From an uncultured Acinetobacter sp. (GTDB taxonomy: Bacteria > Pseudomonadota > Gammaproteobacteria > Pseudomonadales > Moraxellaceae), in the NCBI RefSeq assembly GCF_947624825.1, contig NZ_CANQLZ010000006.1:1-64000 (forward strand): a stretch of DNA of 64,000 bases, read 5' to 3'. The translations under genes and the position numbers were made by a program. Of this stretch, positions 1 through 10,298 are shown piece by piece (position 1 is the stretch's first letter; every line of letters starts with the position of its first letter). Below the pieces are notes generated by a model that saw only the letters and a list, made by a program, of their open reading frames with translations, was not told where the DNA came from and made no database searches.

Positions 1-76
1 AGTTTTGTGTGGTAACTCAACTGATGGCTCTAGTCCTCTTATTTTTCAAGTCAATTTCTTATCCGCGATTCGGGTT
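1..76 (-). mobile_element. Terminal fragment of an IS982-family element, cut by the window edge
   Basis: The reverse complement of these 76 bases is identical to the first 76 bases of the truncated IS982-type copy that starts at 45969, including the terminal repeat aacccgaatcgcggataag. The transposase would run on the minus strand and lies outside the window. The complete relative at 21621-22595 has the same end with a few substitutions. The element stops 82 bp before the broken oxidoreductase gene. Confidence 0.85.
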
Positions 77-158
77 ACTTAAAACGTATGCTGATTTCAT
101 ACAAGATAAACGACACAATAGATTGATACTTTAACCACTAAATTTAAAGAGGGGCATC

Positions 159-1229
159 ATGGCTGAACTTTCTTCTCCAATCACATTGGGTGATTTACAG
201 CTAAAAAACCGTGTGATTATGGCACCACTCACGCGTACACGCGTGGCTGATGATTTAATCCCGACTCAAATGATGGCAGATTATTACGCCCAACGCGCAA
301 GTGCAGGTTTGATTATCTCAGAAGCAATTATTGTATCGTAGCAAGCGATTGGCTATGCCAATACACCCGCGATGTTTAACCCAGCGCAAATTGCCAGTTG
401 GAAAGATGTCACAGATGCGGTACATGCCAAAGGTGGCTTAATCATGGCGCAGCTTTGGCATGTGGGACGTATTTCACATCCTTATTTCCAAAATGGGCAA
501 AAGCCGGTTTCGGCCAGTGATGTTCAACCTGCAGGTCAACTGAGCTTGTTACGCCCAAAACAAGATTATGTGGCGCCACGTCCTTTAAGCTTGGATGAAA
601 TTCAAACCACCATTGCCGATTTTAAACAAATGGCGATCAATGCCAAAGCAGCAGGTTTTGATGGCGTGGAATTACATGCAGCCAATGGTTATTTAGTCGA
701 TCAATTTTTACAAAGCAGCACCAATTTACGTGATGACCAATATGGTGGTTTAGTCGAAAATCGCGTGCGTTTTTTACTTGATTTAGTAGATGCTTTAATT
801 GAAGTTTGGGGTGCGGGTCGAGTAGGTGTGCATCTTGCACCACGTTGTGACGAAAATGACATGGGCGATGCGAATCCACGTGAAACCTTTGGTTATGCCA
901 TGCAAGAACTTGGTAAACGTAAAATCGCCTTTTTCTTTACGCGTGAATATTTGGCTGAAGATAGTATTTCTGAGCATATTAAACAGTGTTCCAACGGCGT
1001 GCCTTATGTCGCCAATATGAGCTTAAGCCGTCAAGATGCAATTGATTTATTAGCTTCAGGTAAAGCGGATGCAGTTGCCTTTGGTAAAGCTTATATTGCC
1101 AATCCGGATTTATATGAACGCTTAGTACAAGATGCTCCACTCAATGAAGTACAACTTGATAAAATGATTGGCACAGATACAGCTGAAGGTTATATTGACT
1201 ATCCGACTTTAGCGATGACTGAAGCTTAA
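159..1229 (+). pseudogene. nemA: Alkene reductase / N-ethylmaleimide reductase (Old Yellow Enzyme family), broken by an in-frame TAG
   Basis: FMN-dependent OYE enzymes reduce activated C=C bonds and some nitro compounds with NAD(P)H. The N-terminus (SPITLGDLQLKNRVIMAPLTR), the QLWHVGRISHP segment and the HAANGYLVDQF motif (His and Asn that hold the substrate) are all present in one reading frame. That frame is broken by TAG at 339-341, codon 61, between ...IIVS and QAIGYANTPAMF. Without the stop the product is about 355 residues, normal for the family. The distal part could only be made by reinitiation or readthrough, so it is probably inactive. An AAAGAGGGG ribosome binding site precedes the ATG. 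It lies just downstream of an IS982-type end. Confidence 0.85.
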
Positions 1230-1356
1230 TCTTTTATAGTGTAGCGTCGGGCAACCGCTCGGCGCTTTTACTTGGCATTGACTGTGCCTTTGTATTCATT
1301 GGCTCGCTTCTCTGCTATATTCTGCCGTTTCATTGGTTGTGATTTGAGGCGACTTC

Positions 1357-2637
1357 TTGGCTACTCCGTTTTGGTATAACGCAGCACTAACACTTATTAA
1401 GCCAATTTATCGTGCGCGCATTAAACAGCGTGCTACTCAGCCTGAAGCCTTACAACAAGAACTCATCGAGCGTTTTGGTCCATTCCAGGCGCCTAAAAAT
1501 TTAAAAACACTGTGGTTTCATGTGGTGTCGGTTGGTGAAACCAATGCAGCACAACCGATCATTGAACATTATTTAAAACAAGGTCATGCGGTTTTGGTCA
1601 CCAATACCACCAAAACAGGTCAGGCGCGTGCCAAAGCATTATTTTTAAAACCTGAATATGAACATCTGTTTCAAGCGGTGTATTTACCTGCTGATCAACG
1701 TGATTTAGTGCGTGATTTTTATCAAAAATATCAACCTAAAATCTTAGCGTTAATGGAAACAGAATTGTGGCCAAATTTAATTGATATTGCACAAGAATTT
1801 AAGGTGCCTTGTATTGTATTAAATGCACGTTTATCGGAAAAATCAGCGCAAGGCTATAACAAAGTTAAAGGTCTTACACGCGGCATGTTGCAAGGGCTTG
1901 ATGCACTACTGGCTCAAGATCAAGCCACGCAGCAGCGCTTTATTGCACTTGGAATGCCGGCACAAAAAACCCAAGTTTTAGGTAGCGTAAAATTTGATAT
2001 TACTGCGCCACACAGCTTTATAAACCAAGCTGAACATCTCAAAATTAAATGGCAATTGCAGACGCGTAAAATTATTACGCTTGCCAGTACCCATGCCCCT
2101 GAAGAAGTAAAACTGCTTGAACAGCTTAAACCTGCTTTAATGGCCGATCCTCATTTAGTGTGTATTGTGGTGCCGCGTCACCCTGAGCGTTTTGACGAGG
2201 TTTTTGCAGCCTGTCAGAGTTTAAATTTAAACACTCAGCGCCGTAGTTTAGGGCAGAAGATTGAAACCAATACGCAAGTATATTTAGCCGATTCTATGGG
2301 TGAGATGTGGCTATGGTACGCTTTAAGTCAGGCTTGTTATGTAGGTGGCTCACTTAATCAACTTGGCGGTGGACATAATATTTTGGAGCCGATTGCATTG
2401 GGTGTGGCAACGGTATTAGGTCAACAGTATTTTAATTTCCAAAGTATTGTCGATGAGTTTGTGGCGGTAGATGGGGTAATGGTCGCGAGCGATTTTAAAC
2501 ATGCCGGCACGATATTGCTCAGCTTAATGGACAAGCCAGAGCAGCGCCAACTGCTTAATTTAAATGCCCAACAGGTCATGCAACACAACCAAGGTGCATT
2601 GGCACGGCATATCCAATGCCTCGATACTTATCTTTAA
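1357..2637 (+). CDS. waaA: 3-deoxy-D-manno-octulosonic acid (Kdo) transferase
   Basis: Transfers Kdo from CMP-Kdo to lipid A precursors at the inner membrane, an early step in lipooligosaccharide core synthesis. The 426-residue product has the family layout: an N-terminal membrane anchor (residues about 5-20), a GT30 Rossmann domain with HVVSVGETNAA (Glu61 is the likely catalytic base), METELWPNL, and the C-terminal donor-binding GGSLNQLGGGHNILEP motif. The start is TTG at 1357 with GAGG about 8 bases upstream; I see no better ATG. rsmE follows after 9 bp and is probably cotranscribed. Confidence 0.93.
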   Translation: MATPFWYNAALTLIKPIYRARIKQRATQPEALQQELIERFGPFQAPKNLKTLWFHVVSVGETNAAQPIIEHYLKQGHAVLVTNTTKTGQARAKALFLKPEYEHLFQAVYLPADQRDLVRDFYQKYQPKILALMETELWPNLIDIAQEFKVPCIVLNARLSEKSAQGYNKVKGLTRGMLQGLDALLAQDQATQQRFIALGMPAQKTQVLGSVKFDITAPHSFINQAEHLKIKWQLQTRKIITLASTHAPEEVKLLEQLKPALMADPHLVCIVVPRHPERFDEVFAACQSLNLNTQRRSLGQKIETNTQVYLADSMGEMWLWYALSQACYVGGSLNQLGGGHNILEPIALGVATVLGQQYFNFQSIVDEFVAVDGVMVASDFKHAGTILLSLMDKPEQRQLLNLNAQQVMQHNQGALARHIQCLDTYL

Positions 2638-2646
2638 GAGGCGCTT

Positions 2647-3357
2647 ATGAATATTGTCTTACTTGACCCTCGCCAAACTCAAAATGAAGTGTGGAGCATC
2701 ACATCTAAACGTCAGCTTGAGCATCTACATACGCATATCAATCTACAAGTTGGAGATACGCTTAAAGTTGGCATTGCTGAAGGGCCGCGTTATTTAACGA
2801 AAGTGTTGCAAGTTGGCCCTAGTGCTATTCAGATTCAGCCAATCCAACAAGAAAACGTGCCTCAAAAACTACCCGTTACCTTAATTGTGGCATTGCCACG
2901 TCCCAAAGTATTACGACGTTTAATCATGGACGCAGTAACTTTAGGGGTTGAGAAAATTATTTTAATTCATAGTTATCGGGTGGATAAAAGCTATTGGCAA
3001 ACCCCATTTTTACAACAAGTGAATCATTATATTGAGCTTGGACTTGAGCAAGCAGGTGATACCATTGCCCCACAAATTGAGCTGTATAAACGCTTTAAAC
3101 CGTTTGTAGAAGATGTGTTACCAACGTTAATCACTGAGGCTAAACCGGCTTTTGTGGCACATCCTTATGTCGAGCAGGCCATGCCGCATGCGATTAATCA
3201 GCCGTGTAGCATTGTGATTGGGCCAGAAGGTGGTTTTATTCCTTATGAAATTGATTTACTCATAAAAAACGGCTGCCAAGCGGCAAACTTAGGCAACCGT
3301 ATTATTCGCACCGAAACAGTGATTCCTTATTTAATTGGACGCTTATTTAGCACTTGA
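2647..3357 (+). CDS. rsmE: 16S rRNA (uracil-1498-N3)-methyltransferase
   Basis: SAM-dependent SPOUT-class enzyme that methylates U1498 of 16S rRNA in the assembled 30S subunit. The 236 residues match the family in length: an N-terminal PUA-like domain (to about residue 75), then the trefoil-knot domain with ALPRPKVLRRLIMDAVTLGVEKI, SIVIGPEGGFIPYEI and the C-terminal LGNRIIRTETVIPYLIGRL SAM-binding knot. It follows waaA closely, and its 3' end overlaps the convergent mscS-type gene by 15 bp. Confidence 0.94.
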   Translation: MNIVLLDPRQTQNEVWSITSKRQLEHLHTHINLQVGDTLKVGIAEGPRYLTKVLQVGPSAIQIQPIQQENVPQKLPVTLIVALPRPKVLRRLIMDAVTLGVEKIILIHSYRVDKSYWQTPFLQQVNHYIELGLEQAGDTIAPQIELYKRFKPFVEDVLPTLITEAKPAFVAHPYVEQAMPHAINQPCSIVIGPEGGFIPYEIDLLIKNGCQAANLGNRIIRTETVIPYLIGRLFST

Positions 3358-4308
3358 ATCTACAACAGGGTCGCCACGATAGACTTTCACTTCTTGCACA
3401 GGGTAAGGAATGGAAATGCCATGTTCAGCAAAGGCTTTAATCACGCGTTGTTGGACATCACTAATTGAACCTGACATGGTGGTTTCTGAGGTGTTGACCC
3501 ACCATGTAACATTTAAATTGACCGAGAAATCTGCCAGTGCGTTTACATTAACGCTAAAGCCCGGTTGGCTTAAAATGGTTTGGTCTTTATCTAAAATGGT
3601 CATAATGATGTCTTTTGCTTTTTGCACATCATCTTCATAACCAATACCTACCACAAATTGACAACGACGGCGTGGATAGGCTGTGTTGACTGTGACTGGA
3701 CTGGTGTAAACGGTCGCATTTGGAATCACAATACGACGTCCATCGGGGGAGCGTAAAAAGGTTGCGCGAATTTGAATATCTTCAACCGTACCTTCCATGC
3801 CTGAAACAATAATGTCATCGCCAATTTTAAATGGTTCACCCAATAAAATTAAAATTCCTGAAAGCAAGTTTTGGAAAATATCTTTAAAGGCAAAACCAAT
3901 CGCAACCGAACCAATCCCAAGCGCACTCATCAGCTGACCCGGCGTAAAGCCCGGAATGGCAATCACCATGGAAATTAAAAAACCGAAAAAGATAATTGCG
4001 GAACTACCAACCCGATTGAGCACCAAAACTAAATTTTGTTTGGTATAAGAACGCTCAGAAAGTGCCTTGCGTACAAATAATTTAAATACTTTGGACAGTA
4101 GATAAAAAATTGCAAACACCACAATTGCAATGCAAATGTAGGGCAGACGTTGCCAAAATAGATCAATAAAATGATCAATGGTGGAGTATGCTTCAATTGA
4201 GGTTTTCGCATATAAACTCACTGTCTCAGCAGTTTTATTGCTTGCCTCTAGGATTAAATTAGCCGCACCTTCGGACAAATCTTTTGAGGCATTTTCTTGT
4301 TCAGCCAC
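3343..4308 (-). CDS. mscS: Small-conductance mechanosensitive channel (MscS family)
   Basis: Inner-membrane channel that opens under membrane tension during hypo-osmotic shock. The 321-residue protein has about 55 N-terminal residues before the first membrane helix (about 55-75), two further helices, and the MscS signature around residues 125-150 (MSALGIGSVAIGFAFKDIFQNLLSGILIL) forming TM3. The beta domain follows (GEPFKIGDDIIVSGMEGTVEDIQIRAT and DGRRIVIPNATVYTSPV), then the alpha/beta C-terminus. The length is close to E. coli MscS plus an N-terminal extension. It is convergent with rsmE, overlapping by 15 bp. Confidence 0.92.
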   Translation of the reverse strand: MAEQENASKDLSEGAANLILEASNKTAETVSLYAKTSIEAYSTIDHFIDLFWQRLPYICIAIVVFAIFYLLSKVFKLFVRKALSERSYTKQNLVLVLNRVGSSAIIFFGFLISMVIAIPGFTPGQLMSALGIGSVAIGFAFKDIFQNLLSGILILLGEPFKIGDDIIVSGMEGTVEDIQIRATFLRSPDGRRIVIPNATVYTSPVTVNTAYPRRRCQFVVGIGYEDDVQKAKDIIMTILDKDQTILSQPGFSVNVNALADFSVNLNVTWWVNTSETTMSGSISDVQQRVIKAFAEHGISIPYPVQEVKVYRGDPVVDSSAK

Positions 4309-4415
4309 AGCTTTTCCAATTGGTAAAATTTTGTTTTATTGTGCCTGAAAATTGCCAAGAAATTAACTTGAGTTACTATTTTACTTAAAATGTTGTTGAA
4401 ATCTAAAGCAAAGAC

Positions 4416-4961
4416 TTAGAAAAATTCAGCGGTTTTTTCTATGATCTGTTGTGGCTGTGAAAAATTAGCGTCTAGACTAAAATGACTTACAACACTGGCA
4501 AAGCTCATAAACACAAGCAGCATAAAAGCAATGCACAACCATGCCACTAATTTTTCCCAAAAAGGTGTTACGCGTACTGCACCAAAACGATTAGCCTGAG
4601 CTGTACCAGACGCCAAAAGCAAATACACAAACAACAATATATTAATGAGTGGCAACAAACTCAATAACGACCACCAACCCGTTAAGTTAAGGTCGTGTAA
4701 ACGCCGAATCGTGATTACAAAAGCAAAATAGGTATATAAGGCAAAAAAAAGTAAACTAATAACTTGATTTAAGGTGGGTAAAAGGTAGGCAGCCGAATCA
4801 AGGCTCAACGTGGCAAAGTTAATCACACCTAAACTAAGCAGTAGCATCAGTCCAAACATACATGCCACGCACCATAACACCGCCTGCCATGCCATATAGC
4901 TTAAACGCCCAAAGCGTCCTTGATGTGGACGACGCTGAGCACGAAATTCAACAGGAGACAT
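4416..4961 (-). CDS. DUF805 family inner membrane protein
   Basis: The 181-residue protein shows the DUF805 pattern: a basic N-terminus with GRFGRLSYMAWQ, about four hydrophobic helices (roughly 26-48, 62-82, 96-116, 135-158) and the signature RRLHDLNLTGWWSLLSLLPLINILLFVYLL. The family is common in proteobacteria and has no established biochemical role, so none is assigned. It stands alone between the MscS gene and acs, divergent from acs. Confidence 0.85.
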   Translation of the reverse strand: MSPVEFRAQRRPHQGRFGRLSYMAWQAVLWCVACMFGLMLLLSLGVINFATLSLDSAAYLLPTLNQVISLLFFALYTYFAFVITIRRLHDLNLTGWWSLLSLLPLINILLFVYLLLASGTAQANRFGAVRVTPFWEKLVAWLCIAFMLLVFMSFASVVSHFSLDANFSQPQQIIEKTAEFF

Positions 4962-5089
4962 ACATCACCATTTTTAATCAAAGGACGCAGGATGCGTTAC
5001 TGTGTATGTTAGCCAAAACCATAACAAGATGAGAAGCATAAAAAATTGAAGTGCAATACAAGGTTGCCATTTGATCAAGGATGTTCGCT

Positions 5090-7030
5090 ATGCAAGAGAT
5101 TTATCCTATTCCCGAACACTTAAAAAAAACCGCACGTACCAATGAAGCACAATATTTGGCACGTTATCAACAATCTATTGATGATCCTGATACGTTTTGG
5201 CGTGAACAGGCATTAAAGCTCGATTGGATTACGCCATTTACTCAAGTCAAAAATACCAGTTTTGCCCAAGACAATTTTAAAATTGAATGGTTTCAAGATG
5301 GTGAGTTGAATGTGTCTTATAACTGCTTAGATCGGCATTTAAAAGAGCATCCACATAAGCCTGCCATTATTTGGGAAGGTGATCATCCTTCACGGCATAA
5401 AGTGATTTCTTTTGTGTCTTTGCATGATGAGGTGTGCCGTTTTGCCAATGTGTTAAAGAAAAATGGGATTCAAAAGGGCGACCGTGTCATGTTGTATATG
5501 CCCATGATTCCCGAAGCTGCTATTGCAATGTTGGCATGTAGTCGTATTGGTGCAGTGCATTGTGTGGTGTTTGGTGGCTTTTCACCCGACGCCTTAGCCA
5601 GCCGAATTGATGATTGCCAAGCCAAAATGGTGATTACTGCCGATTCTGGCATGCGTGGTGGTCAAGCCATTTTACTAAAAGCCAATGTCGATCTAGCACT
5701 TGAGCAAACCACAAGTCATTGTATTGAACAAGTGATTGTGGTGCATCGGACGGGTAATCCTATTTCTATGAAAATAGGGCGGGATTTATGGTATCACCTT
5801 GAAATTATGCAAGTAAATGATGATTGTCCACCCGAAGTTATGAATGCTGAGGATCCATTATTTATTTTATATACTTCAGGCTCGACTGGAAAACCAAAAG
5901 GCGTGTTGCACACGACAGGTGGTTATTTAACGTATGTCAACTGCACTTTTCGTGAAGTGTTTGATATTAAACAAGATGATGTATTTTGGTGTACTGCCGA
6001 TGTAGGGTGGATTACCGGTCACTCTTACGTGCTATATGGTCCGTTGTCTAATGGTATTTCGAGTGTGATGTATGAAGGTGTCCCCAATTATCCATCGTGG
6101 GCGCGTACCGGACATATTGTGGATAAACATGATATTACTGTGCTGTATACCGCCCCCACCGCAATCCGATCTATGATGCGAGAAGGCGATGCCTTTGTAC
6201 GTGAAAGTGATCGTAGCTCGTTACGTTTGTTGGGGTCGGTGGGCGAGCCGATTAATCCTGAAGCATGGAATTGGTATTACAACGTGGTAGGCGAGGCGCG
6301 TTGTCCAATTGTAGATACATGGTGGCAGACCGAAACAGGCGGTTTTATGATTAGTCCATTGCCCGGTGCAACGGCATTGAAACCCGGTTCTGCTACGCGT
6401 CCATTTTTTGGTGTGCAAGCGGCCATTGTAGATGCCGATGGACACGAACTTGAGGGTGAAGCCGAAGGCAATTTAGTGATTAAAGATTCATGGCCGGGGC
6501 AAATGCGTGGCATTTGGGGCGACCCACAGCGTTTTATAGATGCCTATTTTAGCACTTATCCTGATTGCTACTTTACCGGTGATGGTGCGCGCCGTGACCA
6601 AGATGGCTATTACTGGATTACCGGACGTGTAGACGATGTGCTTAATATTTCAGGGCATCGTTTAGGAACAGCCGAAGTAGAAAGTGCGTTGGTGGCACAC
6701 CCAAGTGTTGCAGAAGCAGCGGTTGTGGGTATGCCACATCAGATTAAAGGGCAAGCTATTTGTGCTTTTGTGACTTTACAAGCTGATATACAACCGAGTG
6801 CAGTATTACATGACGAGTTAATTCAATGGGTGCGCAAAATTTTAGGACCTGTGGCCACACCTGATGCATTGTATTGGGCACCGGCTTTACCTAAAACCCG
6901 CTCGGGCAAAATCATGCGGCGTATTTTAAGAAAAATTGCTGCCAATGAACTCGATAGCTTAGGTGATACCTCAACCTTAGCCGAACCTAAAGTAGTCGAA
7001 GAGCTCATCAAAACAGTTTATCCAAACTAA
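5090..7030 (+). CDS. acs: Acetyl-CoA synthetase (AMP-forming)
   Basis: Activates acetate to acetyl-CoA through acetyl-AMP. Adenylate-forming motifs are all visible: [11 protein letters not shown] (P-loop), [31 protein letters not shown] and the C-terminal [14 protein letters not shown], whose Lys is the site of regulatory acetylation in Acs enzymes. ATG at 5090 is preferred over ATG at 5081 because AAGGA at 5077-5081 is then 8 bases upstream; this gives 646 residues, the normal length. CrbS/CrbR and ActP genes lie at 11.4-17.8 kb, and CrbS/R is known to control acs in other gammaproteobacteria. Confidence 0.95.
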   Translation: MQEIYPIPEHLKKTARTNEAQYLARYQQSIDDPDTFWREQALKLDWITPFTQVKNTSFAQDNFKIEWFQDGELNVSYNCLDRHLKEHPHKPAIIWEGDHPSRHKVISFVSLHDEVCRFANVLKKNGIQKGDRVMLYMPMIPEAAIAMLACSRIGAVHCVVFGGFSPDALASRIDDCQAKMVITADSGMRGGQAILLKANVDLALEQTTSHCIEQVIVVHRTGNPISMKIGRDLWYHLEIMQVNDDCPPEVMNAEDPLFILYTSGSTGKPKGVLHTTGGYLTYVNCTFREVFDIKQDDVFWCTADVGWITGHSYVLYGPLSNGISSVMYEGVPNYPSWARTGHIVDKHDITVLYTAPTAIRSMMREGDAFVRESDRSSLRLLGSVGEPINPEAWNWYYNVVGEARCPIVDTWWQTETGGFMISPLPGATALKPGSATRPFFGVQAAIVDADGHELEGEAEGNLVIKDSWPGQMRGIWGDPQRFIDAYFSTYPDCYFTGDGARRDQDGYYWITGRVDDVLNISGHRLGTAEVESALVAHPSVAEAAVVGMPHQIKGQAICAFVTLQADIQPSAVLHDELIQWVRKILGPVATPDALYWAPALPKTRSGKIMRRILRKIAANELDSLGDTSTLAEPKVVEELIKTVYPN

Positions 7031-7043
7031 AAAAACAAAACGC

Positions 7044-7075
7044 ATGCCGTGCTCGGTCGCGGCATTTTATTTTTT
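7044..7075 (+). terminator. Rho-independent terminator of acs
   Basis: Inverted repeat ATGCCG...CGGCAT with a short internal extension, followed by TTTTATTTTTT, 14 bases after the acs stop codon. Confidence 0.7.
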
Positions 7076-7156
7076 GCCATAAGCACAGCAGGCATTTAGC
7101 TAAGGCGCAAGTCACAGTTCTGCTAAGCTAAAATATTGGAAGCATCAACTATTATT

Positions 7157-8335
7157 ATGAATATTGCACATCAAAATAGCCTCGATCCGCTCAGCATTGC
7201 TCAAAGTCTTGCAGAGCAATTTGCCCAAACCGCAGCACAGCGTGACAAAAAAGGCGGCAACCCGAAAACCGAACGCGATTTAATTCGCCAAAGTGGCTTA
7301 CTTAGTCTGTCTATCCCCAAAGAATTTGGTGGACAAGGTGCCAATTGGACAACTATTTTTGCCACCATTCAAACTATTGCCCGCGCCGATAGCTCATTGG
7401 CGCATGTTTATGCTTTTCATCACTTATTGATTGCCACAGTTAAATTGTTTGCGCAACCACCACAATATGCGCCTTGGTTTGAAAAAACAGTCCAAGAAAA
7501 TTTGTTTTGGGGCAATACATTAAATCCACTTGACCGACGTGCTACAGCCACAAAAATTAATGAACATGAATATATTTTTCATGGCGATAAAAGCTTTTGC
7601 TCAGGCTCAATAGATTCAGATATGTTGCTGTGTTCTGCCTACAATCCTGAAGGGAAGTTATTGATTGCGGTGATTCCAACGCAACGCGAAGGAGTAAATT
7701 TTTTAGGCGATTGGAATAATATGGGGCAACGCCAAACTGACAGTGGCACCAGTCATTTTGAACAGGTTAAAATCCATCAACATGAATTGCTACTCAATCC
7801 CGGACCTTTAAGCACACCATACTCAAGCTTACGTCCTTTGATTGCACAATTGATTTTTGTGCATATGTTTTTAGGTGTGGCAGAAGGTGCATTTAACACC
7901 GCTAAGCAGGCGGTACAGGGACAAAAAGCATGGTCTACGTCACTGACTGAACAGGCAGTCGATGACCCTTATATTCAGCGGCATTTTGCTGAGTTTTACC
8001 TACAACTTGAAAGTGTACGTTTGTTAGCAGCTAAAGCAGTAGCAAGCTTACAAAGCGCATGGAATGAAGGTCAAAATTTAAGTCCAGAGCAGCGTGGAGA
8101 GGTGGCAGTTGCCATTGCCACAGCTAAGATTGCCGCCACCAATAGCAGCTTAGCCATTACGCAAAATATCTTCCAAGTGATGGGCGCGCGCGCCACCACT
8201 GCTCAACTGAATTTAGATCGTTTTTGGCGCAATGTACGTACCCAAACTTTGCATGACCCTGTAGATTATAAGTATCAAGAAATTGGTGAATGGGTATTGA
8301 GCAATAAATTCCCCAAACCGAGTTTTTACTCTTAA
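7157..8335 (+). CDS. Acyl-CoA dehydrogenase-fold flavin monooxygenase, SfnC/DszC-like
   Basis: Belongs to the acyl-CoA dehydrogenase superfamily branch that includes DszC and SfnC, FMNH2-dependent enzymes of sulfur assimilation. From ATG 7157 it has 393 residues: an N-terminal helical domain with LLSLSIPKEFGGQGANW, a central beta domain (FWGNTLNPLDRRATATK, DKSFCSGSIDSDMLLCSAY) and the C-terminal four-helix domain with QVMGARATTAQLNLDRFWRNVRTQTLHDP, the FMN-binding end of the DszC group. A TTG at 7136 is an alternative start. Its neighbours sfnG and msuE support a role in organosulfur use; the exact substrate is not known. Confidence 0.8.
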   Translation: MNIAHQNSLDPLSIAQSLAEQFAQTAAQRDKKGGNPKTERDLIRQSGLLSLSIPKEFGGQGANWTTIFATIQTIARADSSLAHVYAFHHLLIATVKLFAQPPQYAPWFEKTVQENLFWGNTLNPLDRRATATKINEHEYIFHGDKSFCSGSIDSDMLLCSAYNPEGKLLIAVIPTQREGVNFLGDWNNMGQRQTDSGTSHFEQVKIHQHELLLNPGPLSTPYSSLRPLIAQLIFVHMFLGVAEGAFNTAKQAVQGQKAWSTSLTEQAVDDPYIQRHFAEFYLQLESVRLLAAKAVASLQSAWNEGQNLSPEQRGEVAVAIATAKIAATNSSLAITQNIFQVMGARATTAQLNLDRFWRNVRTQTLHDPVDYKYQEIGEWVLSNKFPKPSFYS

Positions 8336-8341
8336 ATCTCT

Positions 8342-8364
8342 AAGCCAGCAGTTGCGGGCTTTTT
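8342..8364 (+). terminator. Probable terminator after the SfnC/DszC-like gene
   Basis: AAGCC...GGCTT hairpin with an internal GC pair and one mismatch, followed by TTTTT, 6 bases after the stop codon. It abuts the 3' end of the convergent Hint gene. Confidence 0.55.
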
Positions 8365-9019
8365 AACTGGCGCGTGCCAAAATTCCAGCTTCACCCACAA
8401 AATAATTATCACTATGTGCCAATTTTAATTGGTACACAGGCAGTACCAATGTTTTTTGCTCAAGACGGTGCCAATTAACACTGTTAGGATACAACGGTGC
8501 AGCCACATGAGAAAATTTAAACTGACTATTTGGATTGGGGTAATGCACTAAGCCTTTGTTTTAGATAGAAATAAATTCATCATCTTTACCATTGGGATAT
8601 AGGTCGCGGCTAAAAGTGGCTGCATTTAAACCAATGGTTTGTTGGGTGCGTGTGCTTGCTGCAAAAATGGGTTTGCCTTGCCATAAGCTTAACGGCTGCT
8701 TGGCTAAACTAAAGGCTTGTAGCTGTTTTTGCTCAGAATTTAACACGCAGGTCCAAGCATTGTGCGCAAAAATGTGTTGTTCGGGTGCTGTAAATAAATA
8801 ATGTACGGTGCATGATTGCGGATCCTCTTCGTTTAATAAAGTGCAACGATAAATGGCTTGGGCTGTTTTATGAATCTGAACAATAGGCTGAGCCACTGTA
8901 TTGCCATCCGCAGCGCAAGTTAAAATTAGTTCTCCAACATGCAAATCCTGAATGGGTTTTAACCCACAGGCAGTATGTACTATGGTACCGCTCACAAATC
9001 CGATTTTTGCCTTATTCAT
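8363..9019 (-). pseudogene. Stand-alone Hint-domain protein, broken by an in-frame TAA
   Basis: From ATG 9019 (MNKAKIGFVSGTIVHTACGLKPIQDLHVGELILTC) the protein starts with a Hint (hedgehog/intein) block A-like sequence and has the later THYLFTAPEQHIFAHNAW-like block (read VHYLFTAPEQHIFAHNAW). The frame is interrupted by TAA at 8561-8563, between DDEFISI and NKGLVHYPNPNSQF. The continuation in the same frame ends VGEAGILARAS, resembling the end of a Hint domain. Restored length is about 217 residues. There is no toxin, repeat or secretion domain, so its role is unknown. It is convergent with the DszC-like gene. Confidence 0.65.
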
Positions 9020-9124
9020 GTTGTTATTCTCATTGTTTAGATCACTAGATTGTATAGTTTTTTCTGCATTAAAAAATGCACAATTCATGCCAAAAATTAA
9101 TCATAATCTTGAATATTATAATGA

Positions 9125-9154
9125 AAAAAATCCCTTAAGCCGAGCCTTAAGGGA
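9125..9154 (-). terminator. Rho-independent terminator of the msuE-sfnG unit
   Basis: Perfect 9-bp inverted repeat TCCCTTAAG / CTTAAGGGA (9131-9139 and 9146-9154). Read on the minus strand it is followed by ATTTTTTT, about 35 bases after the sfnG stop. Confidence 0.75.
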
Positions 9155-9188
9155 CAGTACGCTGATGATTTATTATTATTAGAATGCT

Positions 9189-10274
9189 TTAAGCAGATTT
9201 AAGTTGCTGTTGTTGCTCTAGTTCTCGCACTAAGGGTAAAACTTTAGCACCAAAATATTTGACTTCTTCAATGGCATGTAAAAAGCCTGAAAGCACTAAA
9301 TCTACCCCAACTTGTTTAAGCTCAAGAATACGCTCAGCAATTTGCTGGGGTGTGCCAATTAAATTGGTCTTAAAGCCATCGTTATATTGGACTAAATCTT
9401 CAAAAGTTGATTTGGCCCAGTTGCCTTCACCTTCATCGGTTGCAGCGCCTGCTTCACGAGTAGCATCAGCAAAAGAATTCACCGCAGCTACATGTGCTTT
9501 ATCAATAATTTCTTGTAAAACAGCTTGAGCTTCTTGTTCAGTATCACGGGCAATAATAAAGGCATTCACGCCAATTTTAACCTGATGACCATTGGCTTGT
9601 GCTTTTTCACGAATATCATCAATTTGTTTTTTAAGTTCTTGAGGGCTATTGCCATTGGTAAAATACCAATCCGACACGCGTGCTGCCATATCGCGCGCTG
9701 CGCGTGAACTACCGCCTTGGAAAATTTCAATATGCGGTTTTTGCACTGGTTTTGGACTCAAGGTATAGTCTTTAAATTGATAAAATTTGCCATCAAAATT
9801 AAATTGATCTTGAGTCCAGACGCCTTTTAAAGCACGGATAAATTCTTCTGAACGTTGGTAGCGTACATCGTGCTCAGGCCATGGTTCGCCAATGGCATCA
9901 AATTCACCACGGAACCAACCACTTACAACATTAATCGCAATACGCCCTTGGGTAAGATGATCAATCGTTGCAAGTTGCTTAGCCACTACCGCAGGTTTCC
10001 AAGGCCCCGGTAAAATCGCCGCAATCACTTTTAGACGTTCGGTTTTGGCTAAAATACCATGACTAAAACTGACAGATTCATGTTGATATTCTGCATTGTA
10101 ACCGGCGGTAAAACGAATTTAAGTGAGGGCATAGTCAAAGCCATTGTTTTCGGCTGCTTGTGCTAAACGTACATTATATTCATAACTCCAATCGGTACGT
10201 TGCTCAATGGTGCTGACCACTAAACCACCACTGACATTGGGAACCCAATAGGCAAAAGTGATTGGTTTTGACAT
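9189..10274 (-). pseudogene. sfnG: FMNH2-dependent dimethylsulfone monooxygenase, broken by an in-frame TAA
   Basis: SfnG oxidises dimethylsulfone to methanesulfinate in sulfur-starved cells, using FMNH2 from a partner reductase. From ATG 10274 (MSKPITFAYWVPNVSGGLVVSTIEQRTDWSYEYN) the reading frame meets TAA at 10119-10121 (codon 52) in ...NGFDYALT-stop-IRFTAGYNAEYQHESVSFS. Family members have Gln here (ALTQIRFTAGY), so one C-to-T change explains it. Restored length is 361 residues, normal for SfnG. The luciferase-like core (SGWFRGEFDAIGEPWPEHDVRYQRSEEF, QGGSSRAARDMAARVSDWYFTNG) is intact after the stop. An AGGGAG site precedes the ATG. It follows msuE by 24 bp. Confidence 0.88.
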
Positions 10275-10298
10275 TGCATGCTGCTCCCTAATTTTGTT

